64,000 nucleotides of DNA from Anaerolineaceae bacterium (GCA_030653365.1 JAURZL010000005.1:124001-188000), one strand, 5' to 3'. Counted from the first letter of the stretch, positions 8,728 through 18,302 are shown. Numbers and translations: made by a program. The notes: generated by a model from the sequence alone, not told the origin.

Positions 8728-8830
8728 GGATTCTCTAAGTGCAAAGCAATACATGCAAATACCCGCCAGGTATGGTTGTATTGTGAAATAAATTCATTTT
8801 TCATTATAGCTCCCAGGTGGTAAACAGAGA

Positions 8831-9178
8831 TCAACTTTTAGTGGTCTGAGACAGCTCCACCAGCTTTCCATCAGGATCTCTGAGATAGGCTGATCTACCC
8901 CAATCATAATCAGAAGGTTCATAATCAATGGTCAACCCCAGACTGGATAAGCGTTTGACTTCGGTATCTACATTCGGGGTACCAAAGGCGATATGATTTT
9001 CACAAGGAAGCTCGCCTTCCCCCGGTTGATAGCGCGCATGAATCAACAGCTTAACATTATCGAAGCCAACAATTGCCATACCTTCGTTCTGATAAACGAT
9101 TTTACCGCCAAGTGCGAGGTAGAACGCGGTAGTCTCTTTCACCCGATCGGTAAAAATTGCGATTTCTTCCAGTTTCAT
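8831..9178 (-). CDS. VOC-superfamily (glyoxalase/bleomycin-resistance fold) protein
   Basis: A 115-residue single-domain VOC protein. The paired beta-alpha-beta-beta-beta pattern is visible, with the typical ends MKLEEIAIFTDRVKETTAFY and YLRDPDGKLVEL. Such proteins bind a divalent metal and act as isomerases, dioxygenases or drug-binding proteins. His53 or His62 (region HARYQPGE/ENHIAFG) and the Glu of KLVEL are candidate ligands. AAGGAGAG precedes the ATG. It is encoded 53 bases after a GNAT gene in the same direction; the substrate is unknown. Confidence 0.85.
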   Translation of the reverse strand: MKLEEIAIFTDRVKETTAFYLALGGKIVYQNEGMAIVGFDNVKLLIHARYQPGEGELPCENHIAFGTPNVDTEVKRLSSLGLTIDYEPSDYDWGRSAYLRDPDGKLVELSQTTKS

Positions 9179-9231
9179 TTTCTCTCCTTGGATCGATTAA
9201 GAGGTTTAAGAGATGATCGATAATGGATCCA

Positions 9232-9714
9232 TCACAGCATGCACTGCCAGTAGCCCACATCAATCCATTCCCCAAATTTATTTCCCATATCCTTGAAATG
9301 CCCAACCTGCTTGAACCCAAAGCCTTCATGCAGCTTCTGGCTCTTTGCATTCGGGATTGCGATGGTGGCAATCATGGAATGAATTCCCAGTGCTTTGAGC
9401 TGCGCAAACAATTCCTGGTAAAGCATCTTCCCGATACCCTTGCCGAGATGATCCTTATCCAGATAGATCGTTACCTCCGCGGTATAGCTATAAGCAGGGC
9501 GAGGTCGCCATTTCGAAGCATAACAGAATCCCACCACTTCACCTTCCTGCTCATATACCAACCAGGGATGGGCTTGGGTATATTCCGAGACCCGTTTTTG
9601 CATCTCTTCCACCGGTACCGGGTCGACTTCGAAGGAGGCATTGGCCGTTAGGACATAATGATTATAAATATCACATACAGATTGGAGGTCTTTGGTTTCA
9701 ATGTTTCTGATCAT
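9232..9714 (-). CDS. GNAT N-acetyltransferase (phosphinothricin-acetyltransferase-like)
   Basis: A 160-residue acetyl-CoA-dependent acetyltransferase. The opening MIRNIETKDLQSVCDIYNHYV and the CoA loop DKDHLGKGIGKMLYQEL match the Pat/Bar group, which acetylates small amines such as phosphinothricin or methionine derivatives. Length is normal. It lies upstream of the VOC gene in the same direction, a common pairing in detoxification pairs. Substrate assignment is by family only. Confidence 0.87.
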   Translation of the reverse strand: MIRNIETKDLQSVCDIYNHYVLTANASFEVDPVPVEEMQKRVSEYTQAHPWLVYEQEGEVVGFCYASKWRPRPAYSYTAEVTIYLDKDHLGKGIGKMLYQELFAQLKALGIHSMIATIAIPNAKSQKLHEGFGFKQVGHFKDMGNKFGEWIDVGYWQCML

Positions 9715-9861
9715 ATTACTTTCCCATCAAAGTTAGTTTGGCTACATCATTTTCGCCAGTAGATGTCTAATTATACTTACACTTGCGCGGAATGATTTGG
9801 TGGGATCAATAGAATAAGAAAAGGGATAAACTCACTTCGTCAGCAAGATTATCTACAACGT

Positions 9862-9891
9862 TTGTCAGCGTTCCAGCAGTTGCGTTATAAT
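9862..9891 (+). promoter_or_regulatory. Sigma-70-type promoter of the L,D-transpeptidase gene
   Basis: TTGTCA (9862-9867), 18 bases, then TATAAT (9886-9891). Transcription would start about 7 bases later, at or next to the ATG at 9899, implying a leaderless message. Confidence 0.55.
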
Positions 9892-9898
9892 TTGGGAG

Positions 9899-11050
9899 AT
9901 GTTGAAACGAAATGTATCACGACGGGATTTTTTGAAACTGGCCGGGATTGGGCTGGGTACTATGGCGTTCCGGCCATTCAGCCTGAACCGGATGGAAACG
10001 CTGTCCTTGCCAAAACGTCTGCCGGATTTCCCGAATAGTGAGATTATTGGTCGGGTGACCGACCCGGGGGTGTTCTTACGCAGCCGGCCATCCAATGAAG
10101 CCGGGATGGATTCGGTCATTCGCGCTCTCGAGGCGGATACCTTGCTGCCGTGGGAACAAGAAGTGGTTGGAAATGTGATTGGTGGTCTCTCCAACCAGCG
10201 CTATGTGGAAACACCAGAGGGTTTTGTTTATGGATCGGTCTTACAACCAACCCGCAATCGCCCGAATGCACCTATCACGGAAGTACCTGCCGGTCATGCT
10301 GGTTTCTGGGCTGAGGTGACCGTTCCCTATGTTGATCTGGCGCATGAAGGTACGACCGCTTCTCCCTGGCTGAAGGACCATATTCTCTACAATTTTCCAC
10401 CACGCCTGTATTATGGTCAGGTGGTGTGGATGGATCAGGTGCGAACCAATAATGGCTTCGTTGAATACCGTTGGAATGAAGATGCCAATGGCCGTGGATA
10501 TGGGTATGGTGGCACGTATGGAGAGTATTACTGGGGGGATGGAGCTGGTTTCAAGGTTTTAACCGATGAGGATGTTGCCACCATAAGCCCGGATGTGGAT
10601 CCGGTCGAGAAGACCATGACCCTCAACCTGGATTATCAGACACTTTCCTGTTATGAAGGCAATCGCGAAGTTTATTACTGTCGGGTATCCACCGGGATTC
10701 AATTCACCTTGGCAGATACCGGTGAGGAAATCAATTATTCGACACCACCCGGGACTTTGCTGACCCATTGGAAGATTATTTCCAAGAATATGACAGCGGG
10801 GGATGAAGCCAGTGGCTATTCCACTCCGGCCGTTCCCTGGTGTGTCTATATTCAGGGTGGCATCGCCATCCATGGCGCTTTCTGGCACAATGCCTTTGGG
10901 GAAAGACGCTCGCATGGCTGTGTCAATGTAACCCCCGAAGCATCCAAGTGGATCTTCCGCTGGAGCATGCCTTACGTTTCGCTGGATGCTGGGGAAGAGC
11001 GCCGCAGTCTGCCGGATCACGGCACGATTGTGAATTCTCGCAAAGCTTAG
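9899..11050 (+). CDS. Tat-exported L,D-transpeptidase (YkuD domain)
   Basis: A 383-residue secreted enzyme predicted to form or exchange peptidoglycan crosslinks, or anchor proteins, outside the membrane. The N-terminus has a twin-arginine motif (SRRDFLKL, residues 7-14) and a hydrophobic stretch. The catalytic block is complete near the C-terminus: His325 in IHGAFW and SHGCVN with Cys341. The middle section (about 50-110) looks like an SH3-type region (RVTDPGVFLRSRPS). No ribosome site sits at proper spacing, but a TATAAT ends 7 bases before the ATG. Confidence 0.9.
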   Translation: MLKRNVSRRDFLKLAGIGLGTMAFRPFSLNRMETLSLPKRLPDFPNSEIIGRVTDPGVFLRSRPSNEAGMDSVIRALEADTLLPWEQEVVGNVIGGLSNQRYVETPEGFVYGSVLQPTRNRPNAPITEVPAGHAGFWAEVTVPYVDLAHEGTTASPWLKDHILYNFPPRLYYGQVVWMDQVRTNNGFVEYRWNEDANGRGYGYGGTYGEYYWGDGAGFKVLTDEDVATISPDVDPVEKTMTLNLDYQTLSCYEGNREVYYCRVSTGIQFTLADTGEEINYSTPPGTLLTHWKIISKNMTAGDEASGYSTPAVPWCVYIQGGIAIHGAFWHNAFGERRSHGCVNVTPEASKWIFRWSMPYVSLDAGEERRSLPDHGTIVNSRKA

Positions 11051-11069
11051 TAATCTCCCAGTTGTGAGC

Positions 11070-12098
11070 TTAATCAAATCCAAATGGTGACCATTTAGGA
11101 GCAAGCGTTCTTTTATTCACCGATATACGGATTTTTTCCATTGGAATTTGAACCAGACTGCGACATACATCTGCAATCCGACAGGCTGAAGTGCCATTGT
11201 TCTGAATGGGTTGCAGCTTTTTCAGCATGTCCTGATCAAAATAAGAATGTACTTCTTTTCCCAAAGCCATACCCCAATAAACCACCGAAGAAACCTGTGT
11301 AATTAACACATCACAATTGGCTACCATATGGGTGGTATTTCCCTCACTGAATATGATTGCCTGAGGAAAGATTGCTCGAATCTCTCGTTCTGCGCGCTGA
11401 ACCTTTTCATTGGGGTGAAGTTTAAAAATAATCTGCTTATCTTCTGTAAAAGCTTTAACTTTTCTCAGAAAGCCGATACGATCATCAAATTTGCCTGACT
11501 CTCGAATACTGGAAGTGGCAACCAGGATGTAGTTTTTATAAGGGAAGGTATTATCCACTGCATTGTTGGCGTGATCAAAATTTGGTATTCCTGTAACAAT
11601 AATTTTTTCTGGTTTAATGCCTTTACTGATAAAATATTCGCGATATCCAGGGGATGCCACACAAAAGCGATCATACGCGTTGGAAAGCCCGGTTGCAGCA
11701 GTGTTGGCCAGGAAGCGCGGAAATTTAAGATTTTTTATCATCCAATAGGAAAAATCGTCGGGGACGGTTATCCCCTCTTGAACCAGAACCAGGCGTTTAT
11801 TTCGGATATTTGACTGAACGATCAGATCTGTACCTGTTAGGACAAGATCATAATCTCTCTGCTTTCCCCCTACATCCAGGGGTAAATTTTTATCATTTAA
11901 ATATTCACTGGTTGCCCGGAGATGTTTCCCATCCAGAATGGTATGTTTTAAAAAACCAGTTTTGCGAAATTCCTCGAGCAAATTCATGGCATAGAAAGGT
12001 GTGAAATAACACTCAAAATCATTTAGAGTCGCTGCAATTTTGTGCATCATTGTTGTCTGATTGAGTGACCCACAAATGAACAGAATTTTCTTTGTCAT
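11070..12098 (-). CDS. CDP-glycerol-transferase-like / GT-B glycan protein
   Basis: A 342-residue protein with a GT-B-like layout. It opens MTKKILFICGSLNQTTMMHKI and has KLHPNE and LITQVSSVVYWGMALGKEV near residues 220-280, features seen in polyglycerol-phosphate transferases and related capsule proteins. A donor or acceptor cannot be named. It starts 6 bases after the PHP gene, so the two are probably one transcript with coupled translation. Confidence 0.62.
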   Translation of the reverse strand: MTKKILFICGSLNQTTMMHKIAATLNDFECYFTPFYAMNLLEEFRKTGFLKHTILDGKHLRATSEYLNDKNLPLDVGGKQRDYDLVLTGTDLIVQSNIRNKRLVLVQEGITVPDDFSYWMIKNLKFPRFLANTAATGLSNAYDRFCVASPGYREYFISKGIKPEKIIVTGIPNFDHANNAVDNTFPYKNYILVATSSIRESGKFDDRIGFLRKVKAFTEDKQIIFKLHPNEKVQRAEREIRAIFPQAIIFSEGNTTHMVANCDVLITQVSSVVYWGMALGKEVHSYFDQDMLKKLQPIQNNGTSACRIADVCRSLVQIPMEKIRISVNKRTLAPKWSPFGFD

Positions 12099-12104
12099 TT
12101 TTCG

Positions 12105-12884
12105 TTATGAATGCAAATATTGAGGCATCGCATTGAGAGAGGTTAATTTATTGATCTGTTTAAAGGTAATTGGTTTTTCCGGGCTTTCATTCCAGCTAAC
12201 CCAACCAAGTTTACGAAAAACAAATCGAGGTATGTAAGAAGTAAACACAGCTGATCCACTCAACCCATTACCTTTTCTGGGGATTGTTGTGTGGTTAAGG
12301 ATGGAATTCCTAAGGTCAGTGGATGAGTATCCATGATAGTAGGAAGAACCCTGACCAATCATTGGTAAGATGTGGGCATCGCTGTTGCCAAGTTGAGCCA
12401 GGGGAAGAGTTCTACTCTCTTGTTGAACGGAGGAATTTCCACGGGTGTACACCAATCCACCATTGAAAGCTTCCACTCCAATCAGGATTTTTGAGGCAAC
12501 CGGATGTTTCAATACCCGACGAATTGTGTCAAAAGTCAAACTATTGACAGCCTTTGCCAATGGATGAGCAGCAATACAGATACCACCCTGATTTCCAGCC
12601 ATTAAAACTGTTTCTAATAACGAAAGGCCTGGAGGGATGGGTCGCTCAATAAAAAGACAAAGAACGTGCCCATCTCTTGAGGAAACCTCACATCCAGGAA
12701 TTACTTCCAAATTGTAATAAGGGGCAAGATCCAGCGCTTCCGGAACACCTTCCATACTGTCATGGTCTGTGATTGCAATCACATTCAGATCGGTATTATC
12801 TGCCACATATTTCAAGATCGCTGAGATGGATGCTGTGCCATCGTAACTATACATGCTGTGAATATGTAAATCTGCAAAACCCAT
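12105..12884 (-). CDS. PHP-domain metal-dependent phosphoesterase
   Basis: A 259-residue PHP protein, likely hydrolysing a phosphate monoester or nucleotide. The metal-site motifs are in order: DLHIHSMYSYDG, ITDHDSMEG, GCEVSS, AAHP and GNSDAH. The frame opens at 12923, but ATG 12884 gives the family start (MGFADLHIHS) and has GGAG spaced 6 bases before it. It is first of a two-gene unit with the GT-B-like protein. Confidence 0.88.
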   Translation of the reverse strand: MGFADLHIHSMYSYDGTASISAILKYVADNTDLNVIAITDHDSMEGVPEALDLAPYYNLEVIPGCEVSSRDGHVLCLFIERPIPPGLSLLETVLMAGNQGGICIAAHPLAKAVNSLTFDTIRRVLKHPVASKILIGVEAFNGGLVYTRGNSSVQQESRTLPLAQLGNSDAHILPMIGQGSSYYHGYSSTDLRNSILNHTTIPRKGNGLSGSAVFTSYIPRFVFRKLGWVSWNESPEKPITFKQINKLTSLNAMPQYLHS

Positions 12885-13094
12885 TTTTTCTCCATAGTTG
12901 ATTACCTTAGAACAGGATATCATCTACATATTAAGATACAAATAATTGAGGATTAAGGAGAAGTTAAAGTATTTATATGGATTTGTTAAGATTTCAACAC
13001 CATCCCGGAGGTTCACGAATGTCAAGACAGGAAACCATCATTTCAATAAAATTTTGTTTTTCCATTTTTACAACTTAAATAACCGGATTTACGT

Positions 13095-14201
13095 ATGTTA
13101 AATGCTATGCTTTCCCGGAGAGATTTCCTTCGATTGAATGTTCTTCTTGGTGGTGCGGTCATGATCACCCCTTCGCTATCAGCGTGTACAACAGGAAATG
13201 ATTACGAAACACAAATCGGAAAGACATGGGAAACACTTGGACAAGACAAGGAACCTGAAATGAAAGAGATCATTCGTTACGCAACCCTGGCTGCCAATAG
13301 CCACAACTCACAACCCTGGAAATTTGCTGTTCGTGAAGATTTGATTGAAATCCATCCTGATTACACCAGACGGTTGCCTGTTGTTGACCCTGATGACCGC
13401 TCCTGATGGATCAGCCTGGGATGCGCCTTGGAGAACTTACTCTTAGCTGCTCGGGCACAGGGTTATCAGGGCGAAGTTACACTTCCGAATCATTTGTCAG
13501 AATTAATATCAGTTAAACTTACCGCTATCAGTGTATATATTGACCCATTGGTTCAATATATACCTTTACGCCAGAATACGCGCTCAGAATATTTGTCGGA
13601 GATGATCAAAATTGAGGCGATTCGCAAGGTACAGGCAACCTCACTGGAACCTGGAACCGGATTGGAATTTATTCTTAATCCAGGACGAATGGAATCCGTG
13701 ATTGAATATGTCAATACAGGCAATCTGCAGCAGTATGCCAATCCGGCATTTGTGCAGGAGTTGATATATTGGCTGCGTTTCAATGAACGCGAAGCGCTTG
13801 CCAGTATGGACGGCCTCTTCTCACGCTGCTCAGGTAACCCGACTGTTCCACGCTTGCTGGGCAAGATGTTTGTTTCCGGTACCAAACCAGCCAAACAAGT
13901 GGATTCCGATGCGAAAAAGTTGCGCAGTTCTATCGGAGCTGTGATTCTCACCTCCGAAAAGGATGACCGCGCATCCTGGGTGAAGGTGGGTAGACTATAC
14001 CAACGCCTGGCTTTGAATATGACAACGTACGAAATTAAGTCTGCTCTGCTCAATCAACCGATTGAAGTATCTGAAATTCGCCCACAATTCCAGAGCGCAA
14101 TGAATTTAGGTGAAAAAATTCCACAGCTGTTGGTTCGCTTTGGATATGCACCCGGAATGCCCAAATCGCTAAGAAGACCGATTGAACAGGTCCTGATCTG
14201 A
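13095..14201 (+). pseudogene. Tat-exported Acg-like nitroreductase interrupted by an in-frame UGA
   Basis: One continuous reading frame of 368 codons carries a single TGA at 13404-13406 (codon 104). Upstream is a Tat leader (SRRDFLRL) and the nitroreductase start (AANSHNSQPWKF, RRLPVVDPDDR). Downstream, in the same frame, the family continues without loss (WISLGCALENLLLAARAQGY ... YIPLRQNTRSEY ... RRPIEQVL). Relatives usually have Leu at the stop position, one base change away (TTA to TGA). Without readthrough the product lacks most of the FMN fold. Nonsense mutation, assembly error or recoding are the options; no clear SECIS-like hairpin was found after the UGA. Confidence 0.78.
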
Positions 14202-14216
14202 TAGGAGTTGAATAAA

Positions 14217-14858
14217 ATGATGAAAACTTATACTCGCAGGGAATTTTTAAAGGTGACCGGAATTGTTGTTGCCGGTGCCTCTGTCACCTGTGGTGGATTG
14301 GGAGCGCTGGCAGCCCGATCTCCGAAAGTTAATACACCTGAACTTATTTTTGGAAAGGAAGATAATATGACGAATCGAATTCTAGTAACGTATGCGACCA
14401 AAGCAGGCTCCACGGCTGAAATCGCTGCAAAAATAGGGGAGCACCTCAGTGAGCGTGGCTTCAGCGTGGATGTGATCAACGTGAAATCCAAACCGGATCC
14501 CAAAGAATATCAGGCAGTTATTCTGGGCAGTTGCATTCGCATGGGAACCTGGCTTCCGGAAATGATCGATTACATCACAGCCAACCAGGTTGCACTCAAT
14601 GCTACCCGGACAGCATTATTCACCGTGCATATGCAGAACGCAGGGGATGATGAGACCAGTAAAGCAGCCCGAAGCGCCTACATGGACAAGGTGCGAGCGT
14701 TAATGCCGGGTTCTGAAGAGGTTTATTTCCTGGGAACCATGGACTTTACGAAACTATCCATCCTCGACCGCCTTATCTCCAAAATGGTGAAAGCGGAAGA
14801 ATCGGATCAACGCGATTGGGATAGAATTAAGCTGTGGTCAGAATCTCTGGTGATATAG
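14217..14858 (+). CDS. Tat-exported flavodoxin-domain protein (HemG-like)
   Basis: A 213-residue protein with a twin-arginine leader (TRREFLKVTG) followed by a full flavodoxin domain. The FMN phosphate loop is TYATKAGSTAEIA, and the 90s region reads GSCIRMGTWLPEM, as in protoporphyrinogen-oxidase-type flavodoxins. Export of a flavodoxin is unusual, since most are cytoplasmic. It starts 15 bases after the broken nitroreductase. ATG 14217 has AGGAG at workable spacing; the TTG at 14208 is too close to it. It probably shuttles electrons outside the membrane. Confidence 0.84.
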   Translation: MMKTYTRREFLKVTGIVVAGASVTCGGLGALAARSPKVNTPELIFGKEDNMTNRILVTYATKAGSTAEIAAKIGEHLSERGFSVDVINVKSKPDPKEYQAVILGSCIRMGTWLPEMIDYITANQVALNATRTALFTVHMQNAGDDETSKAARSAYMDKVRALMPGSEEVYFLGTMDFTKLSILDRLISKMVKAEESDQRDWDRIKLWSESLVI

Positions 14859-14866
14859 GAAAACGT

Positions 14867-15742
14867 ATGCAGAAAAAAAGCGCTCTTAATTGGCTGATTC
14901 CCCTGATTACAATGCTGGCATTAGTTGCAGCCGGTGCCGGGATATTGACACAGGGAGGGGAGGGTACGTATACCTTCATCAACCGCTATGGTCATGAAGT
15001 AGAAATGTACGGCAAAGGCCTATATCAATTTGATTCCAGGCTGGCAGGGGCTGGCTTCCGTGGTACGGATGTGGTTACGCTGTTACTTGCCATCCCGATG
15101 CTGCTGCTCAGTTATCGCCACTATCGTCGGGAATCACTGCGAGGAAGTATTTTTCTTGTAGCTGCTTTGTTTTATTTCCTCTATAACGGGGCATCCATGA
15201 CCTTTGCAGCCTCATTTAACTCTCTTTTTCTAATCTATGTCGCTTTATTCTCCAGTGGCACCTTCGCGTTGATTATCACTTTGATGAACTTTAATCGTGC
15301 TGTTCTGGTAAAACGAGTGCAAGGTGGGTTTCCTCATCGCGGGATCGCTATTTTCCTGTTTGTGGCTGGGATTGGGACTTTGTTCCTATGGATTAGCGAA
15401 TTAATTGGTCCCATTTTGCAGGGTGGAGCACCGGAAATTATTGGGCCCTACACAACGCTCTTCACGCATGGCTTTGATTCTGCCCTGATTACCCCGGCAG
15501 CGGTGATGACCGGCATATTCCTGTTGCAGCGAAAACCCTGGGGGTATGTACTCTCAGCTCCGATCATGATCTTCTGTACGATGATCGGCGTGGTGGTGAT
15601 CGGGCAAACCATCAGCCAGACATTGGAAGGGCTTGTTTTTCCGGTGCCTGTCTATATTGGTATGATTGGTTCGTGGGTGGTGATGGGAGCATTCGCGGTT
15701 TATTTTACGATTGCCTATTTCAAAAGAATGTCAAACGATTAA
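14867..15742 (+). CDS. Multi-helix membrane protein, unknown function
   Basis: A 291-residue protein with about seven or eight hydrophobic segments (near 10-30, 66-84, 93-110, 114-135, 158-180, 200-220, 226-250 and 262-284). No motif is recognised. It follows the Tat flavodoxin by 8 bases, so the two are likely co-transcribed. The GTG at 14834 overlaps the upstream gene; ATG 14867 with AGGAAAA before it is preferred. It could be a membrane partner of the exported redox pair, but that is only context. Confidence 0.7.
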   Translation: MQKKSALNWLIPLITMLALVAAGAGILTQGGEGTYTFINRYGHEVEMYGKGLYQFDSRLAGAGFRGTDVVTLLLAIPMLLLSYRHYRRESLRGSIFLVAALFYFLYNGASMTFAASFNSLFLIYVALFSSGTFALIITLMNFNRAVLVKRVQGGFPHRGIAIFLFVAGIGTLFLWISELIGPILQGGAPEIIGPYTTLFTHGFDSALITPAAVMTGIFLLQRKPWGYVLSAPIMIFCTMIGVVVIGQTISQTLEGLVFPVPVYIGMIGSWVVMGAFAVYFTIAYFKRMSND

Positions 15743-15923
15743 CGTTTTTTGTCCTTATTTAGATTTGACCTGGTTTTTTTAACATCCTGAGTGGTTACGA
15801 AATTATCTTTTTCACCTGTGATAAAATGATCATCACAAGTTGTTACCTCCGGTACAGAAAACCCACATTTAATTAATTTTTTCTTTCGATCTAACCTATT
15901 TGAAAAAGTATCCGGTACCTTTT

Positions 15924-18194
15924 ATGGTTTTTTCAATTCTCTCAACCAAACTCTTCATCCCTACCATAGCTCCTGACGTCATTCACCGCCCCCATTTAGT
16001 CGAACAAGTGACTGAAGGTTTGAAGGCTGGACATTTCCTGACGCTTGTTTCTGCTCCGGCTGGATATGGGAAAACGACTCTGCTGGCTGAATGGATCTCC
16101 ACCCATCAAGGCCAGGTTGCGTGGCTGTCGCTCGACGAGCAGGATAATAACGAGTTACGGTTTTGGATTTACTTTGTTAGCGCACTCCAAACAGTTTCAC
16201 AATCGTCAGGACAGAAAGCTCTGAAATTACTGGAATCAGCCCATGACTTTGATTCTCAAATTTTCTTAACCGAGTTGGTTAACGATGTAGCTGTCCTTGA
16301 TCATAAGATCATCCTTGTTCTTGATGATTATCATGTAATATCAAACCAGGCAATTCACTCTGGATTGGTCTTTTTACTTGAACATTTACCTCCCTCTTTG
16401 CATCTTTTCATTGCCACACGTGCTGATCCGCGCTTACCCATCAGCCGCTTGCGTGTACGCGGAAAACTGACAGAAATTCGCATATCTGACTTACGGTTCA
16501 CTTCTGATGAAACTTCAGAGTTTCTCAACGATCTGATGAAGCTGGGACTGGATAAAGCTGATATTCAGGCACTTGAAACTCGCACAGAGGGTTGGATCGC
16601 TGGATTGAAACTGGCTGCGCTCTCGTTGCAAGGACTTGCAAACACGCACTCATTCATTCAAGCTTTTACCGGAAACCAACAATATGTCCTGGAATATCTG
16701 GTAGATGAAGTCTTGCAACGTCAACCTGAGGTTTTTCAACGTTTTTTGGTCGAAACATCGATTCTGGAACGAATGTGTGCTCCACTATGTAATGCAATAA
16801 CAGAATCTTCTGATAGTGTTAATATTCTGGCTGAATTGAATCGCCGCAACCTTTTTGTTATACCTTTGGATGGTGAGAAATACTGGTATCGTTATCATCA
16901 CTTGTTTGCAGAATTTCTTAAAAGTCACTTGCAACGCACGCAAGCAGACGACTTGCCGATGATCCATCGCCGCGCTGCGCAATGGTACCAATCGAATAAC
17001 TACCCGGAAGATGCATTACGGCATGCTTTTGCAATACCTGATTATCCGTATGTCAGTCACCTGGTTCTGAATAACTGGAGGAAAATCTATCATCAGGGAC
17101 GATTGGATACTGCCGTGCAATGGCTTGAAACCTTACCCAGCAATTTTATCCATCAATCTCCGCCATTAGGAGTGGCATATTGCTGGACATTGTTCGTCCG
17201 TGGAGATTATGACCGTATTGCATTGTATCTGGATGATATCATGCAGGTATTTGAGCAAATGGTCGCATTGGGTACATTACCTAAAGAACACCCCGAGTAT
17301 AACATTATCAGACAACAAGTGGTTTTACTGAAAGCCATTATTTTACGGCACCATGGAGATGTAACCTCAGCGATGAAAGAAATCGAGTTGCTCATACCAA
17401 CAATCCCTGAATTGGATAAAACGCTTGGGCAAACGGTCGTCGATATGGCCTATACAGCGTGTTATTCACAGCTGGGTTATACCTATGTTGCTGCAAACGA
17501 TTTAGTCCAGGCAGCAAACTACTTGAGCCGTGTCAGTCCACATGCACGACGATGCGGAAATTTTTTAGCATTGGCGCATGCTACCTTCGAATGGGTGCGA
17601 ATCAGCCTTCTACAAGGGAGGATCGATCAGCCAGAAAGAGTTTGTCGTCAGGAGCTTGCACTTGCAGATCAACCGGAGTTTGCTGATTATCCCGCTTTTT
17701 GTTTGATTCAATTAGCGCTGGCGGATGTATTGATTGAGAAAAAATCTTTTGAGGAAGCAGAAACTCTATTACGAAAAGGGTTGGAAACTGCCCGAAAAAC
17801 CGGCCATGTATTTTATCTGGCGCAGGGGAATCTGATTGCTGCTCGTTACCACCATGCGCAGGGCAAGTCAACCATTGCACAGGATGATCTGCAGAAAGCG
17901 GAACAAATTGCGGAATCCATTCACAATCACTTCCTGGATGAAATGATCGCTCAAACCAGGAAGGAATTGGTGAGTAAACCATCACCTATGCAGGCTTTGA
18001 TCGAACCATTGAGTGAGCGTGAACTCGAAGTCTTGCGTTTGATCTGTGCAGGTAAATCAAACCAGGAGATCGCTGATGATCTTTTCATTGCACTCGACAC
18101 TGTCAAGCGGCATGTTAATAATCTCTACGGGAAGCTGGGTGTCCGGCGGCGTTCCCAGGCGATTATTGAATCACGCAGGTTAGGATTGTTCTAA
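15924..18194 (+). CDS. MalT-type LuxR-family ATP-dependent transcription activator
   Basis: A roughly 756-residue STAND regulator. It has an ATPase module with Walker A (SAPAGYGKTTLLAEW), a middle of tetratricopeptide-like helices that would sense a ligand, and a C-terminal LuxR helix-turn-helix (LSERELEVLRLICAGKSNQEIA ... VKRHVNNLYGKLGV). Length is slightly under MalT. The start is uncertain: a TTG at 15900 is also in frame, but ATG 15924 gives the usual opening (MVFSILSTKLFIP). A hairpin terminator follows. The target is probably the downstream ABC operon, by position only. Confidence 0.9.
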   Translation: MVFSILSTKLFIPTIAPDVIHRPHLVEQVTEGLKAGHFLTLVSAPAGYGKTTLLAEWISTHQGQVAWLSLDEQDNNELRFWIYFVSALQTVSQSSGQKALKLLESAHDFDSQIFLTELVNDVAVLDHKIILVLDDYHVISNQAIHSGLVFLLEHLPPSLHLFIATRADPRLPISRLRVRGKLTEIRISDLRFTSDETSEFLNDLMKLGLDKADIQALETRTEGWIAGLKLAALSLQGLANTHSFIQAFTGNQQYVLEYLVDEVLQRQPEVFQRFLVETSILERMCAPLCNAITESSDSVNILAELNRRNLFVIPLDGEKYWYRYHHLFAEFLKSHLQRTQADDLPMIHRRAAQWYQSNNYPEDALRHAFAIPDYPYVSHLVLNNWRKIYHQGRLDTAVQWLETLPSNFIHQSPPLGVAYCWTLFVRGDYDRIALYLDDIMQVFEQMVALGTLPKEHPEYNIIRQQVVLLKAIILRHHGDVTSAMKEIELLIPTIPELDKTLGQTVVDMAYTACYSQLGYTYVAANDLVQAANYLSRVSPHARRCGNFLALAHATFEWVRISLLQGRIDQPERVCRQELALADQPEFADYPAFCLIQLALADVLIEKKSFEEAETLLRKGLETARKTGHVFYLAQGNLIAARYHHAQGKSTIAQDDLQKAEQIAESIHNHFLDEMIAQTRKELVSKPSPMQALIEPLSERELEVLRLICAGKSNQEIADDLFIALDTVKRHVNNLYGKLGVRRRSQAIIESRRLGLF

Positions 18195-18210
18195 ATCCGT
18201 GCCATGAATC

Positions 18211-18246
18211 ATCGCTTAACACTTTGGTGTTAAGTGATTTTCTTTT
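18211..18246 (+). terminator. Rho-independent terminator of the LuxR-family gene
   Basis: A 12-bp stem (ATCGCTTAACAC with GTGTTAAGTGAT, one G-T pair), loop TTTG, then a TTTTCTTTT run. Confidence 0.88.
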
Positions 18247-18302
18247 ATAAAAAACCACTTTAGGGTGATCTATTGTGAATTCATTTCCGATATATTTGAG
18301 GT

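Noticed and set aside
7400..8748. Repeats considered as a CRISPR array
   Set aside because: Units are few, irregularly spaced, have inverted ends and a RAYT gene in between; no cas genes are present.
13404..13470. Selenocysteine insertion at the UGA
   Set aside because: No convincing hairpin of SECIS type was found within about 60 bases downstream, and relatives have Leu rather than Cys at this position.
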